From assembly GCA_036721855.1 (NCBI GenBank), contig DAIMKF010000009.1:1-60762 (forward strand): DNA of 60,762 bases. The letters run 5' to 3'. Position 1 is the first letter of the stretch; each line of letters opens with the position of its first letter. This DNA is from JAHDNZ01 sp036721855 (GTDB lineage Bacteria; Bacillota; DTU065). The notes beneath the pieces were generated by a model. The model was not told the origin of the DNA. It saw only the letters and a program-made list of their open reading frames with translations, and made no database searches. Of the stretch, positions 51,333 through 60,633 are shown one piece after another. A program made the position numbers and the translations under genes.

Positions 51333-52112
51333 TTACACTAGGCTTAGGATAATTGTTAGAGTGCCAAGACTCCAAAGATAGTAACTAAAATACTTGAAGT
51401 TGTCTGTTTTTAATAAGAGTTGAACCAGCTTTATAGCTAAGATACCAGTAAAGACTGCCACCACAAAACCAACAGCTAAAAAAATGCCCCCGCCTAAACT
51501 GCCAATCTCCAGCAAATCCTTAAACTCAAGAAGTCCTGCTCCCGCGATTACAGGTACCGACATTAAAAAAGAAAAGGCTGCGGCTTCTTCTCTTTTTAAC
51601 CCCAGGAAAAGCCCTGCAGCTAGAGTCATCCCCGAACGTGATATCCCGGGAAAGACTGCTATGGCTTGAGCTAAGCCCATGCCTAGCGCTTCTTTATAAC
51701 TGACCTTTTCTTTTGAGCCTTCAGGGAGTCTGTTTGTTAAATAAAGGATAGTACCGGTAAAAAGAAAAGCTATCCCAATAATAATCGGCACACCGAAAGC
51801 TTTCTTAACAACATCACTAAAAAACACCCCTACTAATCCTGCTGGTATACTGGCTATTACTAAAAGAATTAAAAATTTATAGTCAATTGTTTTTAAGCGT
51901 TTGCGATATACATATAAAACCGCTATTAATGTAGCTAAATGTAAAAGAACCTCAAAGGTAATTCCTGTATTTATCTTCCCAAACATAGAACCAATTATTG
52001 CCAAATGTCCGGACGAAGAAACAGGTAAAAACTCTGTCAAACCTTGTACTAGACCTAAGATTGCTGCTTGCCAAAAATTCATATTAAGGATGCCAAAACT
52101 ACAGTTTGGCAT
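51333..52112 (-). CDS. uppP: Undecaprenyl-diphosphatase
   Basis: Membrane phosphatase that recycles the lipid carrier for cell-wall synthesis. About 8 membrane segments; LVQGLTEFLPVSSSGHLAIIG and PGISRSGMTLAAGLFLGLKREEAAAFSFLMS are the two catalytic motifs. The start is ambiguous: ATG 52112 (259 residues) has GGGGGGAA directly upstream but encodes MPNCSFGILN inside a hairpin, while ATG 52082 (MNFWQAAILG) fits the usual N-terminus but has no clear ribosome site. Confidence 0.95.
   Translation of the reverse strand: MPNCSFGILNMNFWQAAILGLVQGLTEFLPVSSSGHLAIIGSMFGKINTGITFEVLLHLATLIAVLYVYRKRLKTIDYKFLILLVIASIPAGLVGVFFSDVVKKAFGVPIIIGIAFLFTGTILYLTNRLPEGSKEKVSYKEALGMGLAQAIAVFPGISRSGMTLAAGLFLGLKREEAAAFSFLMSVPVIAGAGLLEFKDLLEIGSLGGGIFLAVGFVVAVFTGILAIKLVQLLLKTDNFKYFSYYLWSLGTLTIILSLV
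52088..52112 (-). promoter_or_regulatory. Hairpin at the uppP translation start
   Basis: ATGCCAAA / TTTTGGCAT arms with a short loop lie between a GGGGGG ribosome site and the family-typical ATG at 52082. Folding would bring the site closer to the second ATG, or act as a weak terminator. Confidence 0.4.
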
Positions 52113-52210
52113 CTTCCCCCCTTTTTATATCTTATCAAGATCTATTTCTCTTACTTCTAAGTATACAACAGCCTTTAATAGGTTCCAATAATAAAGGCCG
52201 CTTTTGCGGC

Positions 52211-52402
52211 CTAAAACTTTAGTATATCTCCCGGCGAATAATTCATATACCAGGACAATGGAGCTCCTTCAATTCGTTCTAGTCTGTAGGAGCCGTCTTC
52301 CAGTGGCTCTACAAGAAGAGATGCATTGCCAAAATTTTTCCATTCCAACTGCCTTTTTTCCTCATCTAAGACAAATTCAAGGGGCATTACTGTATACAAC
52401 AT
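52211..52402 (-). CDS. ylzJ: YlzJ-like protein
   Basis: 63 residues: MLYTVMPLEFVLDEEKR at the N-terminus and SPGDILKF at the C-terminus are the small YlzJ family pattern. Its ATG overlaps the tepA stop (TAATG), implying translational coupling. Function unknown. Confidence 0.85.
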   Translation of the reverse strand: MLYTVMPLEFVLDEEKRQLEWKNFGNASLLVEPLEDGSYRLERIEGAPLSWYMNYSPGDILKF

Positions 52403-53172
52403 TAGCTAAATATGCCTCCTTGGTTGGAAGGAGGTGAATAAGGCAGGTTGGGTTGATTGGGGGGTCGATAACTTGGTTGAAAATTATACTGTTGCTCCCG
52501 TGGGTAGTTTAGGTTAACTTGCAGGTTTGTCAGTTCTTCTATCTTTTTAATAGCTTCTGCAAGTCCACCAACTCCATCTACCAAACCCGCATCCACAGCC
52601 TCTCTTCCCACTAGAACTGTCCCTACATCACGTACTAATTCTCCGGTGCGAAACATGTATTCACGCAGTTTTCCTTCACTGATATGGGAGTGATTGATAA
52701 TAAAACGAATCACCCTATCTTGCATTTTATCAAGATATTCATATGTTTGGGGTACCCCAATCACAAGACCACTAAGTCTTATGGGATGAATGGTCATAGT
52801 AGCTGTTTCAGCAATAAAGCTGTAGTCTGCTGCTACCGCAATGGGCACTCCAATACTATGCCCTCCACCTAAAACAAGTGATACAACTGGTTTTGAAAGA
52901 CTATTAATCATCTCTGCAATAGCAAGACCTGCCTCAATATCTCCCCCGACAGTGTTTAGTATGATAAGTACCCCTTTAATTTCGGGACTTTGTTCAAGCG
53001 CTACTAATTGTGGGATGACATGCTCATACTTAGTAGACTTGTTTTTAGCAGGTAACATTAAGTGGCCTTCAATTTGTCCGACAATTGTCATGCAAAATAT
53101 TTCCGGTGTTTTAACTGGTGGCATTTGAGTTTGTCCAAACTGTTTTATCACATTTAGGGGTTGGTTTTCCAA
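52402..53172 (-). CDS. tepA: ClpP-like translocation-enhancing protease TepA
   Basis: 256 residues starting at TTG 53172 with GGAGG 8 nt upstream. The ClpP/crotonase fold is recognisable: GVLIILNTVGGDIEAGLAIAEMI, Ser in LVLGGGHSIGVPIAVAADYSFI, His in TATMTIHPIRLSG. The tail is proline/glutamine-rich (PREQQYNFQPSYRPPNQPNLP). The tepA-ylzJ pair behind RNase J is a standard Firmicutes order. Confidence 0.93.
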   Translation of the reverse strand: MENQPLNVIKQFGQTQMPPVKTPEIFCMTIVGQIEGHLMLPAKNKSTKYEHVIPQLVALEQSPEIKGVLIILNTVGGDIEAGLAIAEMINSLSKPVVSLVLGGGHSIGVPIAVAADYSFIAETATMTIHPIRLSGLVIGVPQTYEYLDKMQDRVIRFIINHSHISEGKLREYMFRTGELVRDVGTVLVGREAVDAGLVDGVGGLAEAIKKIEELTNLQVNLNYPREQQYNFQPSYRPPNQPNLPYSPPSNQGGIFS

Positions 53173-53219
53173 AACAAATCCCTCCTAGCAATATTTTGTC
53201 CTAAAATAATAAAAAAATG

Positions 53220-53243
53220 AAGGCAGGGCCTAAGCCCCGCCTT
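53220..53243 (-). terminator. Terminator after the RNase J gene
   Basis: AAGGCaGGGC / GCCCcGCCTT stem with a 4-nt loop, followed by CATTTTTTTATT on the minus strand, just past the stop at 53245. Confidence 0.8.
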
Positions 53244-53244
53244 T

Positions 53245-54936
53245 TTAGACTTCCATTATTATTGGCAAGATCATGGGACGACGTTTGGTTTTTTCATACA
53301 AAAAGCGATAGAGTACATCACGGATATTGTTTTTAATGGTGCTCCAATCGGATATATTCTCTTTGCGACAAAATTCTAGGGCCTCACGCACTTTATCAGT
53401 TGCTTCACCAATCAGATCCTCAGATTCTCTTACATAGACAAACCCACGTGTTATAATGTCAGGGCCTCTCATTATCGAGCGATCGGTTTTTTTCATTGTT
53501 ACGACAACTATTAAAATGCCATCTTCAGAGAGCTGCCTTCTGTCTCTTAGTACAATGTTGCCAACATCACCAACTCCAAGGCCATCTACTAAGACAATTC
53601 CCGAAGGAACTTTACCTGCTTTTCTTACTCCCTTGGCATTAAACTCTAAAACATCGCCAATTTCGGTAATATAGATATTCTTTTCGGGTATTCCCGCAGC
53701 TATAGCTAATTGCTTGTGCTTAACAAGCATTCTATATTCTCCATGAACAGGCATAAAGTATTGGGGACGAATTAAATTTAACATAAGTTTTAACTCTTCC
53801 TGACTAGCATGACCAGATACATGCACACCGGAAAAACGTTCATAGATAACATCTGCACCTAACTTAAAGAGATTATCAATAGTGCGGCCAACAAACTTCT
53901 CATTACCAGGAATGGGTGAAGCGGAAATGATCACCGTATCACCAGGAAGGATCGACAACCTTTTATGATCGGATTTAGACATGCGTGTTAAAGCACTCAT
54001 TGGTTCTCCCTGGCTACCTGTGGTAAGAATAGTTATCTCACTTCCTTGATAGCGATCAAGTTCATCGATATCGATCTGCATGCCATCTGGTATATGCATG
54101 TAGCCTAATTCCCTGGCAATATTAATAACATTTAACATACTGCGTCCTGTAACCGCAATCTTGCGTCCCGTTTTATAAGAAGCATCGACAACCTGTTGAA
54201 TGCGATGGATATTAGAGGCAAATGTTGCTACAATAATGCGACCTTTAACCTGGGAAAAAACCTCTTCAAAGGTCTTACCTACTTCACGTTCTGATAGTGT
54301 ATATCCTGGTCTTTCCGCATTAGTGCTATCAGAGAGTAAAAGCAATACTCCTTTTTGTCCTAGTTCAGCTAGTTTGTAAAAATCTATAACCTGCCCGTCA
54401 ATCGGGGTTTGGTCTATCTTAAAATCAGAGGTATGCACTATGGTCCCAAGAGGTGTATCGATAGCAACAATTACAGTATCGGTAATACTGTGGCTGCTGC
54501 GAATAATATCGATACTAAACGCTCCAAGTTCAAGTGTATCCCCTGCTTTTATACAACGCAGGTCAATTCCCCTTAGCAAATGATGTTCTTTCAATTTCAC
54601 TTCAACAAGTCCTAAAGTAAGCCTAGTTGCATAAATTGGAACCTGCAATTTACGCAAAATATAAGGTAATCCCCCTATATGGTCCTCATGTCCATGTGTA
54701 AGAATAATGCCGCGTATTTTTTCTTTGTTTTCTTCAAGATATGTGACGTCAGGGATTACCGAATCGATCCCTAGCATATCTTCCTCTGGGAACATAAGAC
54801 CGGCATCAATAACGATAATATCTTCATCGTTATAATTAAACACATACATGTTTTTACCGATCTCGCCGACTCCTCCTAGAGGTATAACACTTAATTTGCC
54901 AGTATTTTTTTTATGACGACGATTAATATATACCAC
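53245..54936 (-). CDS. rnj: Ribonuclease J
   Basis: Metallo-beta-lactamase/beta-CASP ribonuclease for mRNA decay and rRNA maturation. Metal motif LTHGHEDHIGGLPYIL (about residue 78), SHSITDTV, HTSDFKID, beta-CASP GSQGEPMSALTRM, and PVHGEYRMLVKH. About 560 residues. Coordinates give the longest frame. The GTG at 54936 overlaps the only ribosome site (GGAGG), so the true start may be an ATT at 54927, 8 nt downstream of it (encoding INRRHKKNTG). Confidence 0.96.
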   Translation of the reverse strand: MVYINRRHKKNTGKLSVIPLGGVGEIGKNMYVFNYNDEDIIVIDAGLMFPEEDMLGIDSVIPDVTYLEENKEKIRGIILTHGHEDHIGGLPYILRKLQVPIYATRLTLGLVEVKLKEHHLLRGIDLRCIKAGDTLELGAFSIDIIRSSHSITDTVIVAIDTPLGTIVHTSDFKIDQTPIDGQVIDFYKLAELGQKGVLLLLSDSTNAERPGYTLSEREVGKTFEEVFSQVKGRIIVATFASNIHRIQQVVDASYKTGRKIAVTGRSMLNVINIARELGYMHIPDGMQIDIDELDRYQGSEITILTTGSQGEPMSALTRMSKSDHKRLSILPGDTVIISASPIPGNEKFVGRTIDNLFKLGADVIYERFSGVHVSGHASQEELKLMLNLIRPQYFMPVHGEYRMLVKHKQLAIAAGIPEKNIYITEIGDVLEFNAKGVRKAGKVPSGIVLVDGLGVGDVGNIVLRDRRQLSEDGILIVVVTMKKTDRSIMRGPDIITRGFVYVRESEDLIGEATDKVREALEFCRKENISDWSTIKNNIRDVLYRFLYEKTKRRPMILPIIMEV

Positions 54937-55073
54937 CTCCGGTAATTTCCCGGTTACAGATTGCTAACGCCCTGCAAAACTTAACACGGGTTTATAAAAG
55001 AACACCGCTCCATGTACTCTTACCAATTATACCTTAAATAATCTCATTCGACAACTTCCTGTTTACCTAAAAA

Positions 55074-55095
55074 AACAGCCGGTTTACCGGCTGTT
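55074..55095 (-). terminator. Terminator after dapA
   Basis: AACAGCCGG / CCGGCTGTT stem with a TAAA loop, followed by TTTTT on the minus strand; it overlaps the dapA stop codon and ends the lysine/DPA operon. Confidence 0.85.
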
Positions 55096-55954
55096 AATTT
55101 TCCTCAAGTAGTTTCTCAAGTAACTGTTTTTCTTCTTCCAAAGGTGGTGTCAGAGGCAATCTGTAGACTAAATGCTCAATTAGGCCAAGGTGATATAAGA
55201 GATATTTTATTGGTATGGGGTTGCTGGTTATAAATAACCCTTCAAAGATTGGCAAAAGTTCGCGATGTATTTTAGCTGCTCTTTCCACATTGCCACTTTC
55301 AAAGGAATTTAACATCTTTTGCATTTTATGTCCTACAATGTGTGAAGCGACACTGACAACTCCGTCTCCACCAATTGCAAACATAGGCAGTGTTAAAGAA
55401 TCATCTCCCGAATAAAGACGTAGTCTCGGGCAAGATGCTTTAATTCTTCCTGCCTGATTTAAGTCTCCTCCTGCCTCTTTAACACCAACAATATTGGTTA
55501 TCACCGCTAGTTTTTGCACTGTGTCAGCTGCTAGATTTCTCCCTGTTCTACTAGGAACATTATAAAGAAGGCAAGGCTTATCAACAGCTTCGGCAATAGC
55601 TCTAAAATGTTGATACAGTCCTTCCTGTGTTGGCTTATTATAATAAGGAACTACTAAAAGCAATCCATCGACAATCTCTGCCGCTTCCTTTGATAAATCA
55701 ATACTTGAAACAGTATCATTGCTCGATGAACCTGCAATTACCGGTATCTCTACGGCTTCTTTTACGGCGGTAAAAAGCTGTAGTTTTTCTTTCTTTGTTA
55801 AAGTGGGAGATTCACCGGTAGTTCCAGAGACAACTAATGCATCACTACCATTTTCAGCCAAATATCTGGCAAGTTTTTTAGCGCCTTTATAATCAACAGA
55901 ACCATCTTGGTTAAATGGTGTTACCATAGCTGTTAAAATACGACCAAAGTCCAT
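55094..55954 (-). CDS. dapA: 4-hydroxy-tetrahydrodipicolinate synthase
   Basis: Condenses pyruvate with aspartate semialdehyde. 286 residues; GTTGESPTLTKKEK, YNVPSRTGRNL (Tyr), and VGVKEAGGDLNQAGRI with the Schiff-base lysine. ATG at 55954 preceded by AAGGAGG. Last gene of the lysine/dipicolinate operon. Confidence 0.97.
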   Translation of the reverse strand: MDFGRILTAMVTPFNQDGSVDYKGAKKLARYLAENGSDALVVSGTTGESPTLTKKEKLQLFTAVKEAVEIPVIAGSSSNDTVSSIDLSKEAAEIVDGLLLVVPYYNKPTQEGLYQHFRAIAEAVDKPCLLYNVPSRTGRNLAADTVQKLAVITNIVGVKEAGGDLNQAGRIKASCPRLRLYSGDDSLTLPMFAIGGDGVVSVASHIVGHKMQKMLNSFESGNVERAAKIHRELLPIFEGLFITSNPIPIKYLLYHLGLIEHLVYRLPLTPPLEEEKQLLEKLLEEN

Positions 55955-55969
55955 GGAAAAACGCCTCCT

Positions 55970-57127
55970 TCAACTGAGTAAGAAAGCATCATGCAGTGCC
56001 CCAACAGCTTTTTCCAAATTAGCTTCTTCGATAAGACAAGAAATACTTGTGTGTGAATCAGCTGTTCTGGTTATTTTAATACCGTTTTTAGCTAATGCTC
56101 CAACTACCCGGGCCATAACTCCAGGCACGCCACGCATACCGGCACCTATAACAGAAACCTTACCAAATCCCGGGGTGATAACGGCATCAGGCAAAACATG
56201 TGCTACCAAATCTGTTTCACTTGTTTCAATAGTAAAAGAAATTGACTCCGGGGAAACATTTATTAAATCAACACTTACACTTGCTTTAGCTACTTTAGAA
56301 AAAACCTGTTCGGGATCACTTTTTAATTCAACAAGTGAACGTGCTCCTATAGCAGCTACACTTGTAACTACTTGTTTGTTTCTTAAATTATTCCCTTCGA
56401 AGGTAGTAGCAACTAAAGTTCCCGAACCGGGTTTGATAGTATTTAAGATTCTAATTGGAATTCGAGCTTCTTCCAAAATCTCAACTGCTTTGGGATGAAT
56501 TACTTTAGCTCCCAGATGAGCCATTTCCAGAACCTCTTTGTACGTTAAAAAAGGTAGGATTTTAGCGTTTTTATTTAAGGTTGGATCGGTAGTTAAAATA
56601 CCATCAACATCAGTGAAAATCTGTACTTCAGCAGCTTTCAAAGCTTTACCCAGTACGGCAGCTGTCGTATCACTCCCACCTCTGCCCAAGGTTGTAAACT
56701 CACCTTCGAAATCGCCTTGAAATCCTGCCACAACCGGAATAATTTCATCTTCAAGTAGCTTTTTTATCGGTCTGATATCTACTCCGGTTACACTCGCACC
56801 GCCATACCTTCCATCTGTAGCTATTCCAGCTTGAGCTCCAGTGAGAGCTTTAGCCTTAAAACCTTTGCTTCTAATGGCCTGAGCCATTACTACAGCTGCG
56901 ATTATCTCGCCACAGGACATTAAGAGATCTAGATCCCTTTTGGGAATCTCCTCACCCTCTTTTAAAACAAGTTCTCTTAAGCTATCGGTGGCATAAGGGG
57001 AGCCCCTTCTTCCCATGGCTGAAACAACTACCACCGGAATTACCTTGGCTTGGATAATACACTCAAGTGCGGCTTTTCGAGTTGAATCAACCGCTAAAGA
57101 ACTCCCCCCAAACTTCATTATCAACAT
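55970..57127 (-). CDS. dapG: Aspartate kinase (DapG type)
   Basis: First step of the aspartate pathway. 385 residues; LIMKFGGSSLAVDS at the N-terminus, GRGGSDTTAAVLGKAL, FTDVDGILTTDP, and two C-terminal ACT repeats (LVELKSDPEQVFSKVAKASVSVDLINV, VSVIGAGMRGVPGVMARVVGALAKNGIKI). Named DapG because it sits between asd and dapA as in Bacillus. Confidence 0.95.
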   Translation of the reverse strand: MLIMKFGGSSLAVDSTRKAALECIIQAKVIPVVVVSAMGRRGSPYATDSLRELVLKEGEEIPKRDLDLLMSCGEIIAAVVMAQAIRSKGFKAKALTGAQAGIATDGRYGGASVTGVDIRPIKKLLEDEIIPVVAGFQGDFEGEFTTLGRGGSDTTAAVLGKALKAAEVQIFTDVDGILTTDPTLNKNAKILPFLTYKEVLEMAHLGAKVIHPKAVEILEEARIPIRILNTIKPGSGTLVATTFEGNNLRNKQVVTSVAAIGARSLVELKSDPEQVFSKVAKASVSVDLINVSPESISFTIETSETDLVAHVLPDAVITPGFGKVSVIGAGMRGVPGVMARVVGALAKNGIKITRTADSHTSISCLIEEANLEKAVGALHDAFLLS

Positions 57128-57141
57128 CTTTTACCTTCACC

Positions 57142-58155
57142 TCAATCAGATAGCAGACACTCTCCTATCTGCACAGCGTTTAATGCCGCTCCTTTACGAA
57201 TCTGATCTCCCACAACCCAGAGGTTAACTCCACGCTTACAATAAAGATCATGTCTAATACGCCCCACATAAACTTCATCTTTTTTCTCTAATTCAAGTGG
57301 CATTGGGTAGAGCTGGTTTTCAGGATCATCCATTACAATAACACCAGGTGCATAAGTCAATGCTTCTTTTATTTGATCTAAAGTGAATTCCTTTTCCACT
57401 TCTACATAAATTGATTCAGAATGACAGCGTTTAACTGGTACTCTGACTGTGGTGGCAGTTATGCCAAGGTTTGGACGATGCAGCATCTTTTGTGTCTCAT
57501 TTATCATTTTCCATTCTTCTTTAGTATAGCCATCAGCATCAAAGACATCAATCTGGGGAATTAAATTATATGCTATCGGATAGTGCTTGGGCAATGAAGC
57601 CACAGGCAGTATCTGTGGCGCATAATCCGGATTATTTACCTCATTTTCTAATTCCTCTATCCCTTTGACACCTGCTCCGGATACAGCCTGATAAGTGGAG
57701 ACAATTATTCTTTCTAGGCCAAAGTGCTTTTCAAGTGGAGCAAGTGCTACCAGCATAATAATGGTTGAACAATTGGGGTTGGCAATAATGCCTTGGTGCC
57801 ATTTAAGATCTTCGGGGTTAACTTCGGGTATTACAAGAGGGACACTAGGCTCCATTCTAAAGGCTGAAGTGTTATCGATTACTATGGCTCCTTTTTTGAC
57901 AGCTTCATGAGCCAGGGCCTTAGAAACAGATCCACCGGCACAGAAAAAGGCTATATCTATCCCCTCAAAAGCATCGGGGGTAGCCTCTTTAACTATAAAT
58001 TCATGTTCTCTGATTCTCAACTTTTTACCTGCAGATCTTTTGGAAGCCAGAGCGTTTATCTCCGAAAAGGGAAACTCTCTTGTGATTAGCAAATCTAATA
58101 TTTCTTCACCAACTGCTCCCGTAGCACCTAAAACAGCTACTTTGACCTTTTTCAT
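57142..58155 (-). CDS. asd: Aspartate-semialdehyde dehydrogenase
   Basis: 337 residues from ATG 58155 (MKKVKVAVLGATGAVG), preceded by TAGGAGGAAG; a longer in-frame start at 58218 lies inside spoVFB. NADP loop LGATGAVGEEILDLL, active-site IIANPNCSTIIMLVAL, and YQAVSGAGVKGIEELENEV identify it. Confidence 0.96.
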   Translation of the reverse strand: MKKVKVAVLGATGAVGEEILDLLITREFPFSEINALASKRSAGKKLRIREHEFIVKEATPDAFEGIDIAFFCAGGSVSKALAHEAVKKGAIVIDNTSAFRMEPSVPLVIPEVNPEDLKWHQGIIANPNCSTIIMLVALAPLEKHFGLERIIVSTYQAVSGAGVKGIEELENEVNNPDYAPQILPVASLPKHYPIAYNLIPQIDVFDADGYTKEEWKMINETQKMLHRPNLGITATTVRVPVKRCHSESIYVEVEKEFTLDQIKEALTYAPGVIVMDDPENQLYPMPLELEKKDEVYVGRIRHDLYCKRGVNLWVVGDQIRKGAALNAVQIGECLLSD

Positions 58156-58168
58156 TTTTATCTTCCTC

Positions 58169-58753
58169 CTAATCAGTGACAAATATAGGTTGTACCTGCT
58201 GACCTTTAATAGCTGCATCTAAAGCTTGAGGCAGTTTCTCAGCCAGAGCTATTAAACTTCGTGGTTTTTTATAAGGATCATCTTGCCTGAAAGGGACAAA
58301 ATAGATACCTTTAAAACTCAATAGTTTACCAAGATTTTCAGCGTTAATACCTAAGGCATCATTAGTCGATACCGCTAATAGCAAAGGTTTTCCGTTGCGC
58401 ATGGTTGCTTTGGCTGCCATAAGTACCGGTGTATCGGATATGCCCAAGGCAATTTTAGCCATACTTGTTCCTGTAAGAGGCGCAATTACCATGATATCAA
58501 GTGGTATCTTAGGCCCAAAGCATTCAGCTTCAACTATATTAGTACTAAGATTTCCGGTGGAAATCTTGTGTAATTTTTCCTGCCAAATTTCTCCTAAGCC
58601 AAAACGGGTATTGGTTTGAAACAACTCAGGACTTGCAAAGGCAAAAATATCCGCTCCCGCGTTTTTTACCTGCCATGCAACCTCCAAAAAAGGGGTAATT
58701 GAACAATAGGAACCCGTTATTCCCCAGCCTATTTTTAGACCAGTATATTTCAA
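58169..58753 (-). CDS. spoVFB: Dipicolinate synthase subunit B
   Basis: Flavoprotein-like subunit (Flavoprotein/PPC-decarboxylase fold) of the enzyme that makes dipicolinic acid for the spore core. 194 residues; LKIGWGITGSYCSITPFLEVAWQVKNAGADIF, DIMVIAPLTGTSMAKIALGISDTPVLMAAKATMRNGKPLLLAVSTNDALG. It is directly behind spoVFA. Confidence 0.95.
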   Translation of the reverse strand: MKYTGLKIGWGITGSYCSITPFLEVAWQVKNAGADIFAFASPELFQTNTRFGLGEIWQEKLHKISTGNLSTNIVEAECFGPKIPLDIMVIAPLTGTSMAKIALGISDTPVLMAAKATMRNGKPLLLAVSTNDALGINAENLGKLLSFKGIYFVPFRQDDPYKKPRSLIALAEKLPQALDAAIKGQQVQPIFVTD

Positions 58754-58776
58754 GTTAACTCTCCCCTTAGCCCCGG

Positions 58777-59589
58777 CTAATTTCCTTTTAACAATTCGTC
58801 TATGAGTTTAGGTACGGTTTTAGCCAGATAAGCACCTGCCTCTTTAGGCGCATACTTTCCGGGCAGGCCAGGTAGTGAGAGATATTTTATCTTTATATCT
58901 AGGGGATCTTTTAGACCTGAAACAGAAGCTAATTCGACATACAAGGAAGTTTGATTGCATAGAAAAAATTCCTGTTCCAAAAAAGCAGCCGGAACCGTGT
59001 TGATTACTGCTTCATAACTGCCTTTAACCTCTGCAAGATCCGTTGCTTTGAGAGTAAGAGCTTGAGCTTTTGCCATCTGTGTTTTGGATCTGGCTGCGAT
59101 TAATACCTCAGCCCCAAGAAACTTAAGACGTAAGGCTAGTGTCAGGGCTATTCTTCCTGCTCCCAAAATTAAAAACTTAGCTCCAGAGATAGTTGTCTCC
59201 AATTCAAGCATTAGAGCTTGAATGGTACCTTCGGCAGTAGGTATTGCATTTAACCATGCCAATTCATCATATTGACCAAGTTCAATCACTGTTATCTTTT
59301 GTAGATCAGCTTTTTTTGCTACAACTTCTTTAACTGCGCCAATCAACAGATAAGTCTTTGGCGATTTATCCATCACTTCCAATAAAGAAAGACCGTCACT
59401 TTCTCTAATAAAACCATCATGATCTGTACCACTTAGAGGAGCTATCAAAACTTTGGCCAAAGTAACCTCATCCAAATTTTCCTGTAATTCTTTGGGACTT
59501 GCAATTGAACAGACGGCATGTTTTTTTGTGAGTTCATTTTTTAGAATGCTCTCTCTTAAGCCACCACCTAAAAAGGCAATCTTGGCCAC
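58777..59589 (-). CDS. spoVFA: Dipicolinate synthase subunit A
   Basis: 270 residues from the GTG at 59589 (GGAGG 7 nt upstream); the ATG two codons earlier is right against that site. A NAD(P)-binding C-terminal Rossmann domain (AKFLILGAGRIALTLALRLKFLGAEVLIAAR), with NAIPTAEGTIQ before it and LPGLPGKYAPKEAGAYLA at the end, is diagnostic. It is somewhat shorter than the Bacillus protein at the N-terminus. It sits between dapB and spoVFB, where the substrate dihydrodipicolinate branches. Confidence 0.95.
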   Translation of the reverse strand: MAKIAFLGGGLRESILKNELTKKHAVCSIASPKELQENLDEVTLAKVLIAPLSGTDHDGFIRESDGLSLLEVMDKSPKTYLLIGAVKEVVAKKADLQKITVIELGQYDELAWLNAIPTAEGTIQALMLELETTISGAKFLILGAGRIALTLALRLKFLGAEVLIAARSKTQMAKAQALTLKATDLAEVKGSYEAVINTVPAAFLEQEFFLCNQTSLYVELASVSGLKDPLDIKIKYLSLPGLPGKYAPKEAGAYLAKTVPKLIDELLKGN

Positions 59590-59617
59590 TTGCATTCCTC
59601 CTTTGCCGGAGCAACAA

Positions 59618-59645
59618 CATCATATGCTAGGCAAAGGGTACCGGT
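59618..59645 (-). promoter_or_regulatory. Possible SigK-like promoter before spoVFA
   Basis: AC (59645-59644), a 17-bp spacer and CATATGATG (59626-59618) resemble the mother-cell SigK pattern AC-N16/17-CATANNNTA with one mismatch. It would allow sporulation-specific transcription of spoVFA onward. Short motif; could be chance. Confidence 0.25.
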
Positions 59646-60403
59646 TACAACCCTAAAACATGCTCGAGACCATAAACCGGACCAGATAATTTCGGGACTT
59701 CACGAAGAGCAAGCATAACACCAGGCATAAATGAAGCCCGATCCAAAGAATCATGCCTTATGGTTAGAAGCTGACCTTGTCCACCAAAAATAATTTCCTG
59801 ATGAGCCACTAGTCCCGGGAGTCTAACCGAATGAATGTGAATGCCATTGTAATTACTACCTCTGGGACCTTCATTGATAGCTTTGGTATCAGCTCCTAAA
59901 AGCTCGGCTGTTTTTACTGCCGTACCTGAAGGTGCATCTACTTTTTGATCGTGGTGTAGTTCGATTATCTCAACATTGGGGAAAAATCGATATGCAGTTT
60001 TGGCAAACTGCATCATTAAAACTGCACCTAAAGCAAAGTTTGGTACTACAAGTACACCAATGCCATTTGTAACCAGAGAGGTTACATAACTTTCACTAAG
60101 TCCACTAGTACCAACTACAATGTTTTTACCGGCATTTAAGGCTATAGCAATATTTTCTTTGACAACATCGGGTCTGGTAAAATCTATCCAGACATCGGCT
60201 TTGTTTACTGCTTCTTTAATTGTTCCGTCAATAATAATACCGTTTGGATTTAGTCCAGCTAAAAGACCCGCGTCTTCTTTGGGGTAATAAGGATCACAAG
60301 CCGCACTTAAAACGAGGTCTGCTTCCAAGGCCAAGGCTTTGATAACTTCTTTGCCCATCTTTCCTCCAGCTCCACTTATACCAATTCTTAACTGCCTTGA
60401 CAT
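59645..60403 (-). CDS. dapB: 4-hydroxy-tetrahydrodipicolinate reductase
   Basis: 252 residues; IGISGAGGKMGKEVIKAL (NAD loop), IDFTRPDVVKENIAIAL, VVGTSGLSE, and the catalytic ELHHDQKVDAPSGTAVKTAE. First gene of the lysine/dipicolinate operon, directly behind the lysine riboswitch; ATG at 60403 has TAGGAGG upstream. Confidence 0.97.
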   Translation of the reverse strand: MSRQLRIGISGAGGKMGKEVIKALALEADLVLSAACDPYYPKEDAGLLAGLNPNGIIIDGTIKEAVNKADVWIDFTRPDVVKENIAIALNAGKNIVVGTSGLSESYVTSLVTNGIGVLVVPNFALGAVLMMQFAKTAYRFFPNVEIIELHHDQKVDAPSGTAVKTAELLGADTKAINEGPRGSNYNGIHIHSVRLPGLVAHQEIIFGGQGQLLTIRHDSLDRASFMPGVMLALREVPKLSGPVYGLEHVLGL

Positions 60404-60428
60404 TTTAAATACCTCCTAATTAAAAAAA

Positions 60429-60630
60429 GCCGGCAACTAACCTGCCGACCAAATAGACCAACAAGCTAGCGCATCACCTTGAAGTGACAGTTAGACAGTT
60501 TTTCACTGGCTAACCAGTCTAAAAAAGTGCCCTTTTTTAGACTTCGGCGATATTCCCCTTTCCCTAGATTCATAGGTTGCAACCTCAGCTAGGTACTTAT
60601 GCTTACCGCTCCTCTAGCCTTATTATTTTG
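60429..60630 (-). promoter_or_regulatory. Lysine riboswitch upstream of dapB
   Basis: On the minus strand the L-box landmarks appear in order: AGAGGAGCGGTAAGCATAAG, GGGAAAGGGGAATAT, CGCCGAAG, then paired arms (GTCTAAAAAAGGGCACT/TTTTTTAGAC), and a terminator TCGGCAGG...GCCGGC followed by seven Ts (60449-60422). Lysine binding should favour termination. Confidence 0.88.
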
Positions 60631-60633
60631 TCC

